Below are positions 44,909 through 56,036 of a stretch of DNA of 64,000 bases, piece by piece; within the stretch, counting starts at the first letter, position 1; every line of letters begins with the position of its first letter. Position numbers and translations under genes: made by a program. The notes under the pieces are model-generated. The model was not told where the DNA came from. It saw only the letters and a list, made by a program, of their open reading frames with translations, and ran no database searches. This DNA comes from Filosporella fistucella (lineage: Eukaryota > Ascomycota > Leotiomycetes > Helotiales), in contig JAQJZZ010000001.1 in NCBI GenBank assembly GCA_030077755.1, positions 558,001 through 622,000 on the forward strand. The letters run 5' to 3'.

Positions 44909-46332
44909 CTATGTACTCACTGGAAGGGCACCCCCATCATCCATCCCGAATGCCTTCAACGCAGCTAGAGCTACAGGGGCGTAGGTCAATATCCTGCTAT
45001 GGTCTGAGATCATCAGTTATTTGTTACACAAAGATTTCCTTAAATACGTACGACCATAAGCCACAATCTCTTCCCGAATAATCTTGTCGTTACCCGTTTT
45101 CCACGTACTGATAAAAGCTCCATCGCCCATATCAATGGTACTTCTGGCCTTGATCTTTTCAAAAAGTGCAATATCCATACCTCCATCGGTGGTAGCATTT
45201 GCAGCAGCAGCAAACAGGCCCTGAGATTCTGTCCATGGAATTTCTGGATCATTCCTTGAGTGAATAATGAAAAGTCGTACGCGTATCCCCAACCGAATGA
45301 AATTGGCAATACGCGTGTCAGACTTCCACTTATCCACTACAAATTCGCCCAATAGTTTCTGCAGAGAAGGGTACGCTCGTAGTGGGGAAAGAGGTGCAAT
45401 TATACCCCCAATTGAATACCCTGGAAGCATCTGAGGTATGTTGGTGAAACCAGCAACCAGAACAACACCAGCCAGATCAATCCCTTTGGTTGCGAAGTGT
45501 TCTGCCACTGCAACCGTAACAGCAGTGCCCAAACTTTGGCCCACGAGTACAATTCTTTCAGGTGGAACTTGTGCTACTTGCATCGCCCAGTGGACGGCTG
45601 CAACACCATCAATAATTACCCCATCCTCGGTAGGAGAACCAGTTGAAAGACCAAACCCTCGATAGTCAATCGCTAAAATGTGAATGTTCGAGGTGCTGCC
45701 ATCTGACAAAGTCCGGTAGGAGTCAGTCCTCCAACCTTGAGCAACGTTTCCAGCGTTCTGTCATGTTAGAAAACCTTAAAGGTGTTGAGTGAGACATACC
45801 CCATGAACTATAGTCCAGATCAGTGTTGGTATCAAATGAGGCTTGAAATACTTACAATTTATAATCAATCTAGAATTGGGGTCACTTTTGAGCAAGTTAA
45901 ATGCTGTTGTCTTTGTAACATCTTCGGCACATCCTGAAGGTTGTTGCAAGAGGTCGGCTTCGTGCTTTGCGTATAGACCTAAGGGCAGTATATGCCACGC
46001 ATATATGGTCTCGTGATCAGGGGTAGAGAAGTTAAATGGAGTGACTTGATTCTCTTAAACAATAGTCAGAACGGTCTCCCCGTAAAATGATGAGCTGTTT
46101 ACTTAAAAAACCGAATTGTTCAGGTTTGTTGATATCCACCCAACCCGCGGAATTGACCTTATGGACGTAAAGCACACTACAATACTTCAGCACACGCAGC
46201 ACCACAGACAAGCTGCACTTACTTTCGCTGAAGCCAGGTATTGGTCAGGGCAACCAATGCCAAGATATAGAAAATGATTCCCGTGAACAATGTCAGGTAA
46301 GCTCGCCGAAAAATGGGAGCAAGAGGAACCAT
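44909..46332 (-). CDS. Membrane alpha/beta hydrolase, ABHD12-like
   Basis: Six minus-strand exons: 46332-46223, 46176-46103, 46053-45856, 45807-45800, 45757-45055, 45003-44909 (395 aa). The 8-nt fourth exon supplies the HG of FHGNAGNVAQGW. An N-terminal helix (FTGIIFYILALVALTN) anchors the protein; FGFLKNQVTPFN and ETIYAWHILPLGLYA are typical of fungal ABHD12/BEM46-like hydrolases. Nucleophile: IVLVGQSLGTAV. Acid: FIIHSRNDPEIPW. Histidine: YDHSRILTY, built across the last splice. Likely a lipase or lysophospholipase at the ER or plasma membrane. An in-frame ATG at 46494 would add 54 residues, but 46332 lies just before the helix. Confidence 0.85.
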
Positions 46333-46835
46333 TTTCAGGCAGACGATTTGACTGGAATTGTCAGATATCTGTACCGCCTTTGTCCTAATTAAAGCTACTT
46401 TGCTGAGGTTGTACAAAGCAAACAATAAAGTCAAAGCAAAGGGACCCTGCGATAGGGCAGGCTCAGGCAGGTAACAGCCACTGAGACCTCTCATGTGCCA
46501 GATTTGCTGCTACTCGGCGCGAGGCCTGATACTGGATATTTTAAGAATTAATATGATGTGAGAGCTTACCGGAGCTTTGAAATAATTATCTCTCCAACTA
46601 TACCTGTAAATGGGGCAATGAAATGGTATCAAAGTCGAAATATTAGGTCATCCCGAAGGGAGGTGTTGGTAGTTGCTCACACAAGACTCGGTTGTCACAG
46701 AAGTTTGATGTTCCCATTCTAAATCCCATCATCGTCTAAACTCCATCCACATTCCTCTCCAAAATTCGCCGCACCGCGACGCGTCGCATTTCTATATCGT
46801 TCCAGCCGTTGAACGACCGGACGACAACCACGGCA
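46333..46835. promoter_or_regulatory. Divergent promoter, hydrolase / SWC3
   Basis: About 500 bp between two divergently transcribed genes. No ORF is supported; it must carry both promoters. If the longer hydrolase start is used it shrinks to about 340 bp. Confidence 0.5.
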
Positions 46836-48556
46836 ATGGAGAGGAAGAGGAAGCTTCCTGCTCGCGCTGCGCGTGTTGAATCTGCCAGCAAGAAGCGGAC
46901 CTCAACACCTCCAGAGCCACGAACACAAACACCAACACCGAGCTTGCCTCCTCCGGTTGTGGAAGAAGTTCTACCGACAAGTATTGCCCCAGGAAAGCCT
47001 CTACCAACTGTCGATGAGCCTCAGCCGAGCAATCTTCCTGCGAAGGACTTTCAAACAATTCCGGAGAGGTATGTCGCTTGCTTTGCGTCACTCCAGAGCT
47101 TAACGCTGATAATTATCATAGCGGAGTTTTGCTAGAATCATTGCACAGATCACGAGTAAAATGGCTCAGCGAAGGCATATTTGAGAAATATTGGACTAAG
47201 CCTACCAAGAGAAAGGGTGCTCCTGATGCTCCTCCAGATAATCCCCCAAAAGAATCGATGACGAAGCTGGGGAGTTGCACTATCACCGTTGAACCACATC
47301 ATTTCGATGCTACAATGTATGCAATCAAAGATCCGAACCCAAGACAGCCTTTGCCAGCTCCGCAGCAGAATATGTGTCGACCAATTATTCAATATGGCCC
47401 TCCTGGGGGAATGATGCCTCCGCCAGCACCAACTCCCCCTCCCGTACAACAGAAACCTGAACCTACGCCGCAACCGACTCCACAACCATCTCCGAAGAGT
47501 CAAGATGTTCATATGACGGGCACGAGTCCAACAATTCCACCCAACAACGGTGCTACAAATGGAGGTGGAGTGACGAATAGTCATACAAAGACTGCTACCC
47601 CTCAACAGGCTCCTGCAAAAGCTCCACCAGCGCAGCCTTCACAACCTACTACGAAGAGTACAGATCCAGTGATTCAGATGTTGGCTGAGAGGGCGGCAAC
47701 GGATCCCAACTTGAAGGCGCTTATGCGCATAGTGGCAAATGGCGAAGCTACACCTACGGAATTGAAAACGTTCCAAGGTCATATTGATGAGCTTACACGT
47801 CTACAAAAGGCTCGTGAAGCTGCTGCACCACCACCACAGCCTATAGCTCAAATTCCTGCACCTTCGCCTTCTACATCCACTGCTCAACCTTTGCAGCCTA
47901 ACGGTTCTGTTCGACCGATCCAGACTTCTGCACCACCTCCTACTCAAATCAAGCCTAACCCTGGACCCCCTCCTCCACAGACTCCTACACCTCAACCGCA
48001 AGCATTGAGATCGAAGGGTCCTTTGCCTACAAAGCCTGACATCACAGGGGTAGTTTTCGAATTCACAATTGGAAATGGAGATAGGTACAAGTTTCCAACA
48101 CATAGCATATTGGAATACCTACCGGGCGGCCAAGTCATTGCGTCGTTCTTGATTGTCCGAAAGGGTAGCAAGAGCGACTCTCCGACGTACGATCCAGATT
48201 TGGATTATTATCAACCAATCACAATAAGGTTGTTTGCACACCAAGGTCGCCAACTGGAAGCATTGCAAAAGATTGTTGCTCCACCTGATGAAGTTCGTCG
48301 ATATATGGATGAAATTATGGATAATGCCACTCGAGCCGAGTTTGTTCTTCTTGCAATGCGTTTACCTCGAGAGACCGAGCAAGCACAAGCCGAGAAGGAG
48401 AACGTGGCTAATAAACCAGTTTCTTTGGAGAATCAGATCACACCATGGGCGACGACGACATCTACGCCAATTGCTAAGGTCAACGCAATGAAAGGTCCAC
48501 CAACAGAGCAGGAAATGTATCAAAAATTTATCACAACAGTTGTTGAAAAAGTGTAG
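46836..48556 (+). CDS. SWC3: SWR1 chromatin-remodelling complex subunit Swc3
   Basis: Exons 46836-47068 and 47122-48556 give 555 aa. The hallmark is near the N-terminus: SGVLLESLHRSRVKWLSEG and IFEKYWTKPTKRK, the Swc3 domain, formed across the splice. SWR1 swaps histone H2A for H2A.Z in nucleosomes. The N-terminus has basic nuclear-type runs (MERKRKLPARA, SKKRT). A long Pro/Gln/Thr-rich stretch is followed by a folded C-terminal part (VFEFTIGNGDRYKFPTHS, TIRLFAHQGRQLEALQK, EFVLLAMRL). The 46809 frame start is a TTG, so ATG 46836 is used. Confident for family. Confidence 0.9.
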
Positions 48557-49206
48557 GGAAAGGTGTTTGGGATTTGGGCTATTTGGCGGAGGAGTAAAGG
48601 ACGGATGTTTAGGCAGGGCAATGAAGTCATTCAGGCGTCCTGGGCATACGAGCGAAGGTGTGTCAAAATGAGTTGCACTTGTAACACTACATATCTCTAT
48701 ACGAGAATAATATCGTCAGAAAATGGCAGTCACAATGGGAATAGGAGCAAATCGAGCAGGTTGAAGGTACCACTTACAGTTTGTGCTTTTATGTTACACC
48801 CCGCTTTCAATACCTTTTACGTCAAGTGGCGTATATTGTTATACCGACCTTATTTGAGACGGCCTCCACATTCCCAGTTCTGCTCGACAAACGATGGATG
48901 AATGAAGTGGCCCTGTTTTTGACGCCTTGGACATGCATTAGGATCGTCTCCAGAAAGCTTGCGTTGACATCGCACCAAGATATAAGACCCCAAGCCAAAC
49001 AGAAAGAATGTAGAATCGAGTGTTTTTATTTTCTCTTGCTCGCTCAATTTGATGCGGATGTATGATGCTAAGTATATCTGCAACCATCTCCCAAACACTT
49101 ATTACTCTTCAGTCATCGCTCAACAACGGTATCTTGTACAATCCAAATTTCTTTCCCCAATGCTAATCCCATAACGCCAATGCACATGCGATCTCGAAAC
49201 CGTCGT
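48557..49206. other. Convergent intergenic region
   Basis: About 650 bp between the ends of SWC3 (+) and the small minus-strand gene. Short frames only; nothing supported. Confidence 0.5.
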
Positions 49207-49520
49207 TCAATCGTCCTTCAGCCTTTGCTTCTCAGCATAGGTCATGTTCCATGGCTTGCGTGCTTTTACATCATTCATGATTTTCGTGCGATCAAAAATT
49301 GTATCTCTGTTTCCGGTCAGCGACATCCAATCTGATTTTGAGAGAAAACATACGAGCGATCCTGCTCTGGATGTATGGTAGCATTATATTCCTTCTTGAC
49401 TCTCCTCATTGCACCTCCCAATCCCTCACTCGTGGATGGTTTCGTCATCTGATTAACAGCGACTACTGCACCAGCAGCACCCAAGGCCACAAGAGCCAGA
49501 TTCTTCGCGATAGTGCTCAT
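49207..49520 (-). CDS. Small conserved-looking membrane protein, 88 aa
   Basis: Minus-strand exons 49520-49354 and 49306-49207 join with a 47-nt GT-AG intron. The protein begins MSTIAKNLALVALGAAGAVV, a single hydrophobic helix, then VKKEYNATIHPEQDRSD, IFDRTKIMNDVKARKPWNMT and a charged end. The lone N-terminal helix and basic, Trp-containing tail suggest an organelle-membrane protein, perhaps mitochondrial. I do not recognise the family. The clean splice and good codon pattern make it likely real. Confidence 0.65.
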
Positions 49521-50842
49521 TATCTCTAAATAATTGGTGGATTTGGGAATTTCTCGTTTCACAAGATAAATTGAGTGTAAGTCGAAAAGTGTTCGCAAAA
49601 ATCGTATGGATATGTACTTGTCAAGCCTGCAGCAGAAATGGATACTTGCATGGACATTCTCGCCATTTTATATATATCGGATGGGAATGAAGCGTTGCCG
49701 ATATCATGTGTTGTGTTTCTCCTTTGGGGAGCGGGGTGGTGCGATGAGGGTGAGATGTCAGCCGATTTTGGGTGCGGATGGGACCGACATCAGCTTATTT
49801 CGTGGTTTGTCGTGCATTTTGATTGTATTGTGAGCCAGCGGAACGGAGCGTTTAGGAGGAGGTGGTATCAGTTTGAGGACGAGTTTTCAAAATTTTCTAT
49901 TTGCTTGAGAGGTTTGTTGGTGGTGATATGAGGGTTTGGGAGTTGATGGGACCTCCACGTGATATGTGTCATGTGATCTTAGGGCATGGCGACTCTCGAT
50001 TACTGTCCAACAACTGCACCAGTCTGCAGGTGCATCACCCATGGAGTATTCTCAACCAACATGTCAAATGATATCTGTCACCATTGCTCCAAGCCCAGCC
50101 GATAAGGATTTCATCGTGGGGTTCCGGCGTCCCGAACTTTAACCTTGAATTGATCTGCCCCTTTTTTTCTTGTTGCGATGATCGACCATTTCGTCATATT
50201 GTAACTGCGATGCATCAAAAGGATAGTGCTTGTATGGTCAAATTTGTTTCCACGGAAGAGGATTTTTCCATGTGTTTGAAATCATACTTTCACTCCACGT
50301 CCCCGCCAAGTGGCAGCGGACACCTGAGTAGACGCCAAAACTCTATTTCATATCCCTATGAGTCTAATTATGACTGGGATCTGTTTTGATCTCACAATTG
50401 AAACTTTGATCCTGGCCCTTCCATCTAGTTTCAAAAGTATATCTTCGCCTTATGTAAAGCATAAATTAATAGCCTATGCAGTATGCCTAGCAGCTCACTA
50501 ATATGGAGCTGTCAGATGTGACTTCTCAAAATACAATCCTAGCTACCAGTGGGGTCTCCAATCTCGGTACCTGCTTGGAAATCACGCATGATATCGAAAG
50601 GAAGGGAATTCTATATACATGAACACAGCTTTGCTGGCGGTGCAATGTAGACCTTGCTTGCCGGAGTTGTTCCATAACGGTTTACGGTGGGAGCCGCGAT
50701 GATTGACAACGCTTATACGATGATCTCGGGTGCTGACTCAAGTCAAGAGGAGATTGAAGAATTGAGAGGAGTATAAGATATTTGTTTTGTTTCTAAACAT
50801 CTGCTTCATCAGCATCATCACATTCGTTTTTCTCTGCTAATC
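49521..50842. other. Divergent intergenic region
   Basis: 1.3 kb with a CACGTG box at 49956-49961. Frames of 75-100 codons on the plus strand have no pattern and no ATG context; not called. The tract just before 50,842 looks like the leader of the next gene. Confidence 0.5.
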
Positions 50843-52097
50843 ATGTCTCTCATCAAATATATCGGCCTTGCTGCCACCTTTACCTCCTCTGTCTTGGCAT
50901 TCGATCCTCTCCTCGGGTTCAACAACTTTGTTGAAGTCGAAACACGAACTCTGGACGAGCTCCATCAAGCCGCTTTGAAGGAGGGCGGAACAGTCACTCT
51001 TTGGCACGGAGGTGATGAGACGACTCAGCAAAATGGGTTGAAGACTGCATTTGAAGCTCGTTTCCCTGGCATGACTCTCAATGTCACTGTTGATCTCAGC
51101 AAATACCATGATATCAATGTTGATCGTCAGATTGCGACTGATAATGTGTTCGTTGACAGTGTCATTCTTCAAACACTTAACGATTACCCGAGATGGAAAT
51201 CGCAAGGTGCTCTGTTGCCATACAAGCCTCTTGGTTTCGAAGGTATGAGCGATTCCGACAAGATCTAGTTGAACATGCTGACTATGGCCTAGAAATCTAT
51301 GAGGACTTTAGAGATGCTGATGGAACCTACATGGGACTATTCATTATCCGTAAGCCAACAATTATCCCTTAGCCCTATCGAATCCCACGCCTCTAATCAA
51401 TCGCTAAGTCTGATATGAATAGAATGGTGCAATATGTGGAATGTTGACCGCCTGGGCAACGCATCTGCTCCCATCAAAGAATACACCGATTACCTGAGAC
51501 CAGAATTCAAGGACAAGCTCGTGCTTACCTACCCAAATGACGACGACGCCGTGCTCTACCAATTTGATCTCATGTAAGTGGCATCCCGAAACTCCATTAC
51601 ATGTGCTAACGCCTTCCAGTTTGAAGCGATACGGCTACTCCTGGTTCGAGTCCCTCCTCGCCCAAAACCCCCGCTGGGTCCGAGGCACTCAAACCCCTCG
51701 CACCATTCTCAGCTCGCCCAACAGCACCTACGTTGCAACCTTCACATCCAGCGGTCTCACTTCCTCCGGCTCCTTGAACACCTCCTTCCCAACCGAAGGG
51801 ACCTTCGTTTCCTGGCCTCAAACAGGCGCTATCCTCAAGAATGCACCACATCCAGAGAGCGCCAAGTTGTTGCATAGTTATATCCTGAGCGAGGAACGGG
51901 CCACTGGTGGATGGCGCACGAGAAAGGATTTGGCTACTCCGGCTGGATTTCCTAGTATTATGGATATGCCTGGTACTGATCCTACTGGGTTCTCGAAGTG
52001 GATGAGTGATAGAGCGGCGGTGGAGAGATTGAGATTTTTCTTTGAAGATAAGATTGGAAGTGCTCAGGGTTTGTCGCCTCTGAAGGATGATTTGTGA
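50843..52097 (+). CDS. Secreted solute-binding-protein-like (periplasmic-binding type II fold)
   Basis: Exons 50843-51242, 51293-51349, 51423-51573 and 51620-52097 give 361 aa. Signal peptide: MSLIKYIGLAATFTSSVLAF. The mature part begins like bacterial ABC-transporter substrate-binding proteins: ALKEGGTVTLWHGGDET, LKTAFEARFPGMTLNV, then RQIATDNVFVDSVILQ, LRPEFKDKLVLTYPND, GILKNAPHPESAKLL-like lobe-2 segment (AILKNAPHPESAKLLHSYIL) and WMSDRAAVERLRFFFEDKIG. The pattern is that of Fe3+ or putrescine-type extracellular binding proteins, but with fungal introns and no transporter genes nearby. Ligand scavenging or a surface role is inference; bacterial ancestry is likely for the family. A 13-bp duplication spans the stop codon. 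Confidence 0.8.
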
Positions 52098-52757
52098 GGA
52101 TGATTTGTGAGGATGAGTTGAGAGGTTATATTCGTGTACATTTTTTAGGATCTAGATTTTTTTTAGGATTGTTTTCATCCTCTTGTTGGCAACATTCGTG
52201 TGCCTGGTTTACCTACTGATTAAACCCTTGCATGATCTTGCAAAAGCGTCCCTCGCATACCATAAACCTTGCCCAGCTACCATTGCAGAAATTTCCTTTA
52301 TCTCTCAAGATTTGCCCAAGTTTCGATCATCCTCATTGTCCTCTTAACATTCAAAGACTCACGCACTAAGACTGCTAAAGCTGATCTTGTGCTCTAAGCT
52401 TGCAAGCCTCCCGAACTGCACCCTAAAGACAGAAAGTGGGACATCCGAGTTCGTCATGATTTCGTTAGTGATTTCGAACACCAATAACGCTGAAAATGAT
52501 CAGTTTGATTTCAGATAGGATTCTCTAGATTTGAGAAGCCGAGCAATTAGGATACACTATTAGCCGAGAGAACAAATATATAATATCGTAGTATATTCAA
52601 ATCAAAACCCCAAAAGGATTCAAGGCGAACAATGCCTGGATGAAGAGTGTACATTTGGGCAGAATTGTCCCAAGAACCCCTTGGTAACGACATTGACTCA
52701 ACCTATACAAGCTATTGTTAAACAATGCTTTCAACTATTAGAAGTCCGAAGCCTTCC

Positions 52758-52810
52758 GGTCAATAACGCAGACGGCCAAGAATAGAGGCTATCGTAACCA
52801 TCGACATTTA
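52758..52810. repeat. Diverged repeat copy 1 (GGTCAATAAxGxxGACGGxCAAGA)
   Basis: About 50 bp sharing GGTCAATAA, GACGG, CAAGA, TAGA and ATCGACA in the same order and spacing as copy 2. Confidence 0.6.
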
Positions 52811-52870
52811 CATATTATTTAAAAATTTCATCGTATTAGTAGAATAAAAGATCAAATATAATAACTCTAA

Positions 52871-52920
52871 GGTCAATAATGATGACGGTCAAGAGTAGAA
52901 ACCGTCGTATGCATCGACAG
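52871..52920. repeat. Diverged repeat copy 2
   Basis: Same order of blocks as copy 1: GGTCAATAATGATGACGGTC, then AAGAGTAGA, then ATCGACAG. About 110 bp downstream of copy 1. Confidence 0.6.
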
Positions 52921-53629
52921 TTCATAGCGACGAAATCATCATTTCCTTCCAAATTAGATGTAGACATCCATGCAAGAAAATCCAGACAGAGTCTGCACAA
53001 TCTCTCTAGTCTAAGTCATTGAAACCAAACCCGCCTGCAAAAACAACGATAGACCTTCCTGATAGACTTTCCTGATATCCCTCCCATCCAAACCAGCCCC
53101 GTAAGGCATGATGAATGAATTGAGTAGGTTTTGTTACCTTCTGTTTGCACGGAAGGGTATTTATATATTTGTGCCAACGTAGTCTCTCTACTCGAATACT
53201 TCGAATTGTAAACGGAGGAGGAATGAACTTCAAGTATGCAATGAATATATCTTGAAAGGCGAATAAAGAAGTTTGAGTATTAGATCGTATAGCAATAGCC
53301 GATTGTAACGTCTTTAAGTTTCGGGCTAGAAAGACAAGAAGTGAACTTATAAGCTAAAATTTAATACAAGAAAATGCACCCTTTGAAGTTTGATATAAGG
53401 ATTCAGACTATTATAACATTTGTGTTTAAGAATTGTTAATACTATTCAAATAGTCCCAATTATCTTGTCAAAGCTCCCCAGAGCACGATTGTCTGTGTGG
53501 AAGGCTAATCGTTTCAATACGATATACTCCTGAGGAAACTTCAAAGAATGACTAGATGTATTAAGGAATCGGATTGTGTGCGACGTTCATATGGAAAAAG
53601 ATCAGATGTACTTGCTAGGAATTAGTCGC

Positions 53630-53693
53630 GGTCAATGATCCCTACGGTCAAGCATAAATACGGTCAATAATAATGCCGGTCGAATGTCGACAG
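53630..53693. repeat. Diverged repeat copy 3 (two half units)
   Basis: Two adjoining GGTCAAT...CGGTC half units, the second ending GTCGACAG like copy 2. More diverged and rearranged than copies 1 and 2. Confidence 0.5.
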
Positions 53694-54083
53694 TTGAAGA
53701 GATTTGGACACCCTCGAATAGGACAATATCATAACCAAGAGAGTGAAATGTAGAATTGCACAATAGAAGTGTAAAAAGAGATGTTCCATGACTACAGTAT
53801 AGAGAACTCAGGTGAGAGTGCTAGGATCATGCACCTGATGTTTACATCGATGTAGAGAACAATATTTCTTAGACATTGGAGATAGCATGCCCAGAAGGCG
53901 AAGGACTCAGGATATTTGCAATGGACCTCGACATCCCAAATCATTGGGAGAAGATGATGCATATGAAGGTATACAACCCCCGCAAGAAGTTTCATCTAGC
54001 AAGATGTCAATGACCAATGACTCAAATCCCGCGCATGCTTCTATAAAACCAATCTCACTCCTCTAACACAATAAGAACATTAT

Positions 54084-55379
54084 CTATGCCCTATTTAACT
54101 TCAACCCAGTCTCCACCATCTTCTCAATCATCTCATTATGCCACTGCCACTTCTCAAGCATAAACACGTGACCTGCACCCTCCACAATCTCTCCCACTCC
54201 CGGCTCCAACATCTGAATCAGCTTTTTTCCATGAGGAACAGTAATCATATTATCTCTAGTACCATGTAACACCATGATTCTCTCTCTGCCAACCTTATCA
54301 CCCAACTCTTTTAACTGAGCAGCACTCTTGTGATGCCATCCTGCTGCAATGGCTTGCATCATGAAACCTTTCTTCTGGAAGCCTTCGAGATCAAGTCGTT
54401 TAGTCAGTTCCTGGGCTGCGAAACGCTCGTAGTTGGTGGTGAATCTTGGGTATTTTCCTGAGGGTGGCAGTACTACGCCTGGTGTAGAGGCATCGGGGAC
54501 GATAGTATCATCTGGAGACTCGAGCCAGGCATCTGAGAACAGCATTTTTGCTGCATCGGTAACGGAGCGATCTAAGGTCTTTGGGACGAACATCATGACT
54601 CTGGTACGCATATTCTCGAGGAATGAAGTTGTGTTTTCGATCGCGGCAGCTGTGGAGACCAGATTTAAGGAGTTGATACGGTTAGGGATCATGAAGGCTA
54701 GTTCTTGTGCTATCATGCCTCCCATCGATACACCAGCGACGTTCAATTGTCGGTCAGCGGTCCAGCCTAGATGGTCGAGGAGTTCGATGAGATCCTTGGC
54801 CATTTCGGAGGTGGAGTATCTCATGAGAGGTTTGTCTGACTTGCCCATTCCTGGAGAGATTAGTATGAAGTGTTATGCTGGGTATGTAATCTACCTCGAT
54901 TGTCAAAAATGAGGGAAGAGTATTTGTCTCCCTCTTGGTGGCCAAACTTCAATGTTTGTCTTTGCCATGCCGTCTATGATAATTAGTGAGATATCCCAAA
55001 AAAAACAATAGTCATCTTATACACACCTTAACCGTGCCCAGTCCCATAATCCACTATCAAGACAAGTATCATTAGTTACATCACGTGCAACATATCTCAA
55101 AGCTGAGAGAGCTGAAATTTGCTGCATCAGCCACCACTATCCACCACTTACCACCATCTTAACATCACCCTTTCCATGTACTTCCCAACTTATATTGATA
55201 GGGCCGCCTCGAGATGCGGCGACGGGGAGGCTACCACTTTGGGTAGGGGTAAGATTCCATATCGTCTCCGGATAGGATGGATGAGCCAGAATCTCAGCGA
55301 CGTTTGGCCTTTGTGAAAGAGTCGCCCTGGATATGAATTAGATGATGCGTTCAATATATGCGACTACCGAGACTCACAT
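54084..55379 (-). CDS. Alpha/beta hydrolase, start codon split by an intron
   Basis: Minus-strand coding exons 55379-55378 (AT), 55326-55152, 55053-55027, 54973-54895 and 54850-54084 give 349 aa. Splicing AT to G at 55326 creates MATLSQRPNVAEILAHPSYP. The protein reads on as ISWEVHGKGDVKMV, IMGLGTVKTAWQRQT, SLIFDNRGMGKSDKP, NVAGVSMGGMIAQELA (nucleophile Ser), VLHGTRDNMITVPHG (Asp region) and EGAGHVFMLE (His). This is a fungal alpha/beta-hydrolase type with the usual cap between strand 6 and the Asp. Substrate unknown; related proteins act on esters or lipids. No signal peptide, so cytosolic or peroxisomal. Five introns' worth of ends are all GT-AG. Confidence 0.85.
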
Positions 55380-56036
55380 TATGTTAGATATCTAGTGACT
55401 TGATTGAAACGTACAAGTTTGTTGATCTTGCAGCAACGTGCCTCGGTCTAAAAGAGCTATTGCAGCTCGCTTGTGACTAGTGGCGTTGATCAGAGTCGAC
55501 GTCAGTGAACGGACAAATAAGAATATTCAAAATTTACTCTTTAAACACCGTTCCATTAATAAATCAAAAGATGGGACCAATATCTAAATAAGTTTTCTTC
55601 TCAATATCTTCTCTCACCTAGTCTTCGACAAAAAGCAAATACTGAAACACGACCAAGTCACGTGTATCTAAACTGAAACTCCCCGCATTGCCCCACCATG
55701 GCGGCATCAATACATCAATACAACCCAACCCTTTTCTCTCTTCGTATCAATCGTACCGACATTACGGCACAGGACGCTCCCCGCACCCCCATTTTTGGAT
55801 TTAAAGCTCGATCCCAGTCCCCAGTATTGGCAACATTGGCACCCGGCAGGATCAATCTATCATAGGTTCTTACTTATACTTGGAGAGGGGTTTTTGACAG
55901 CTGCTTCTTTTTCGGGTCAAAACAGCCCGAAGCTTTGTTACACAGCTAGTGTGTCTCTCGTTTTGGAGGAATATATATACATACATCTATATTCCAGATG
56001 AGGATTCACATCAGGTATTCCCTTCCAACTGAAAAT
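55380..56036. promoter_or_regulatory. Divergent promoter, hydrolase / rhamnosidase
   Basis: About 650 bp between divergent genes. CACGTG is at 55659-55664. Two in-frame ATGs precede the chosen rhamnosidase start; nothing else supported. Confidence 0.5.

Larger units (their letters stand above)
52098..54083. other. Repeat-bearing 2 kb spacer
   Basis: No gene supported. It contains dispersed, diverged copies of a GGTCAATAA-type unit (see separate entries). Composition is AT-rich with stretches like those seen in decayed repeats, but no terminal inverted repeats were found. Confidence 0.5.

Noticed and set aside
49606..49931. 75- to 97-aa plus-strand frames
   Set aside because: They overlap each other in different frames in a promoter region and have no motif.
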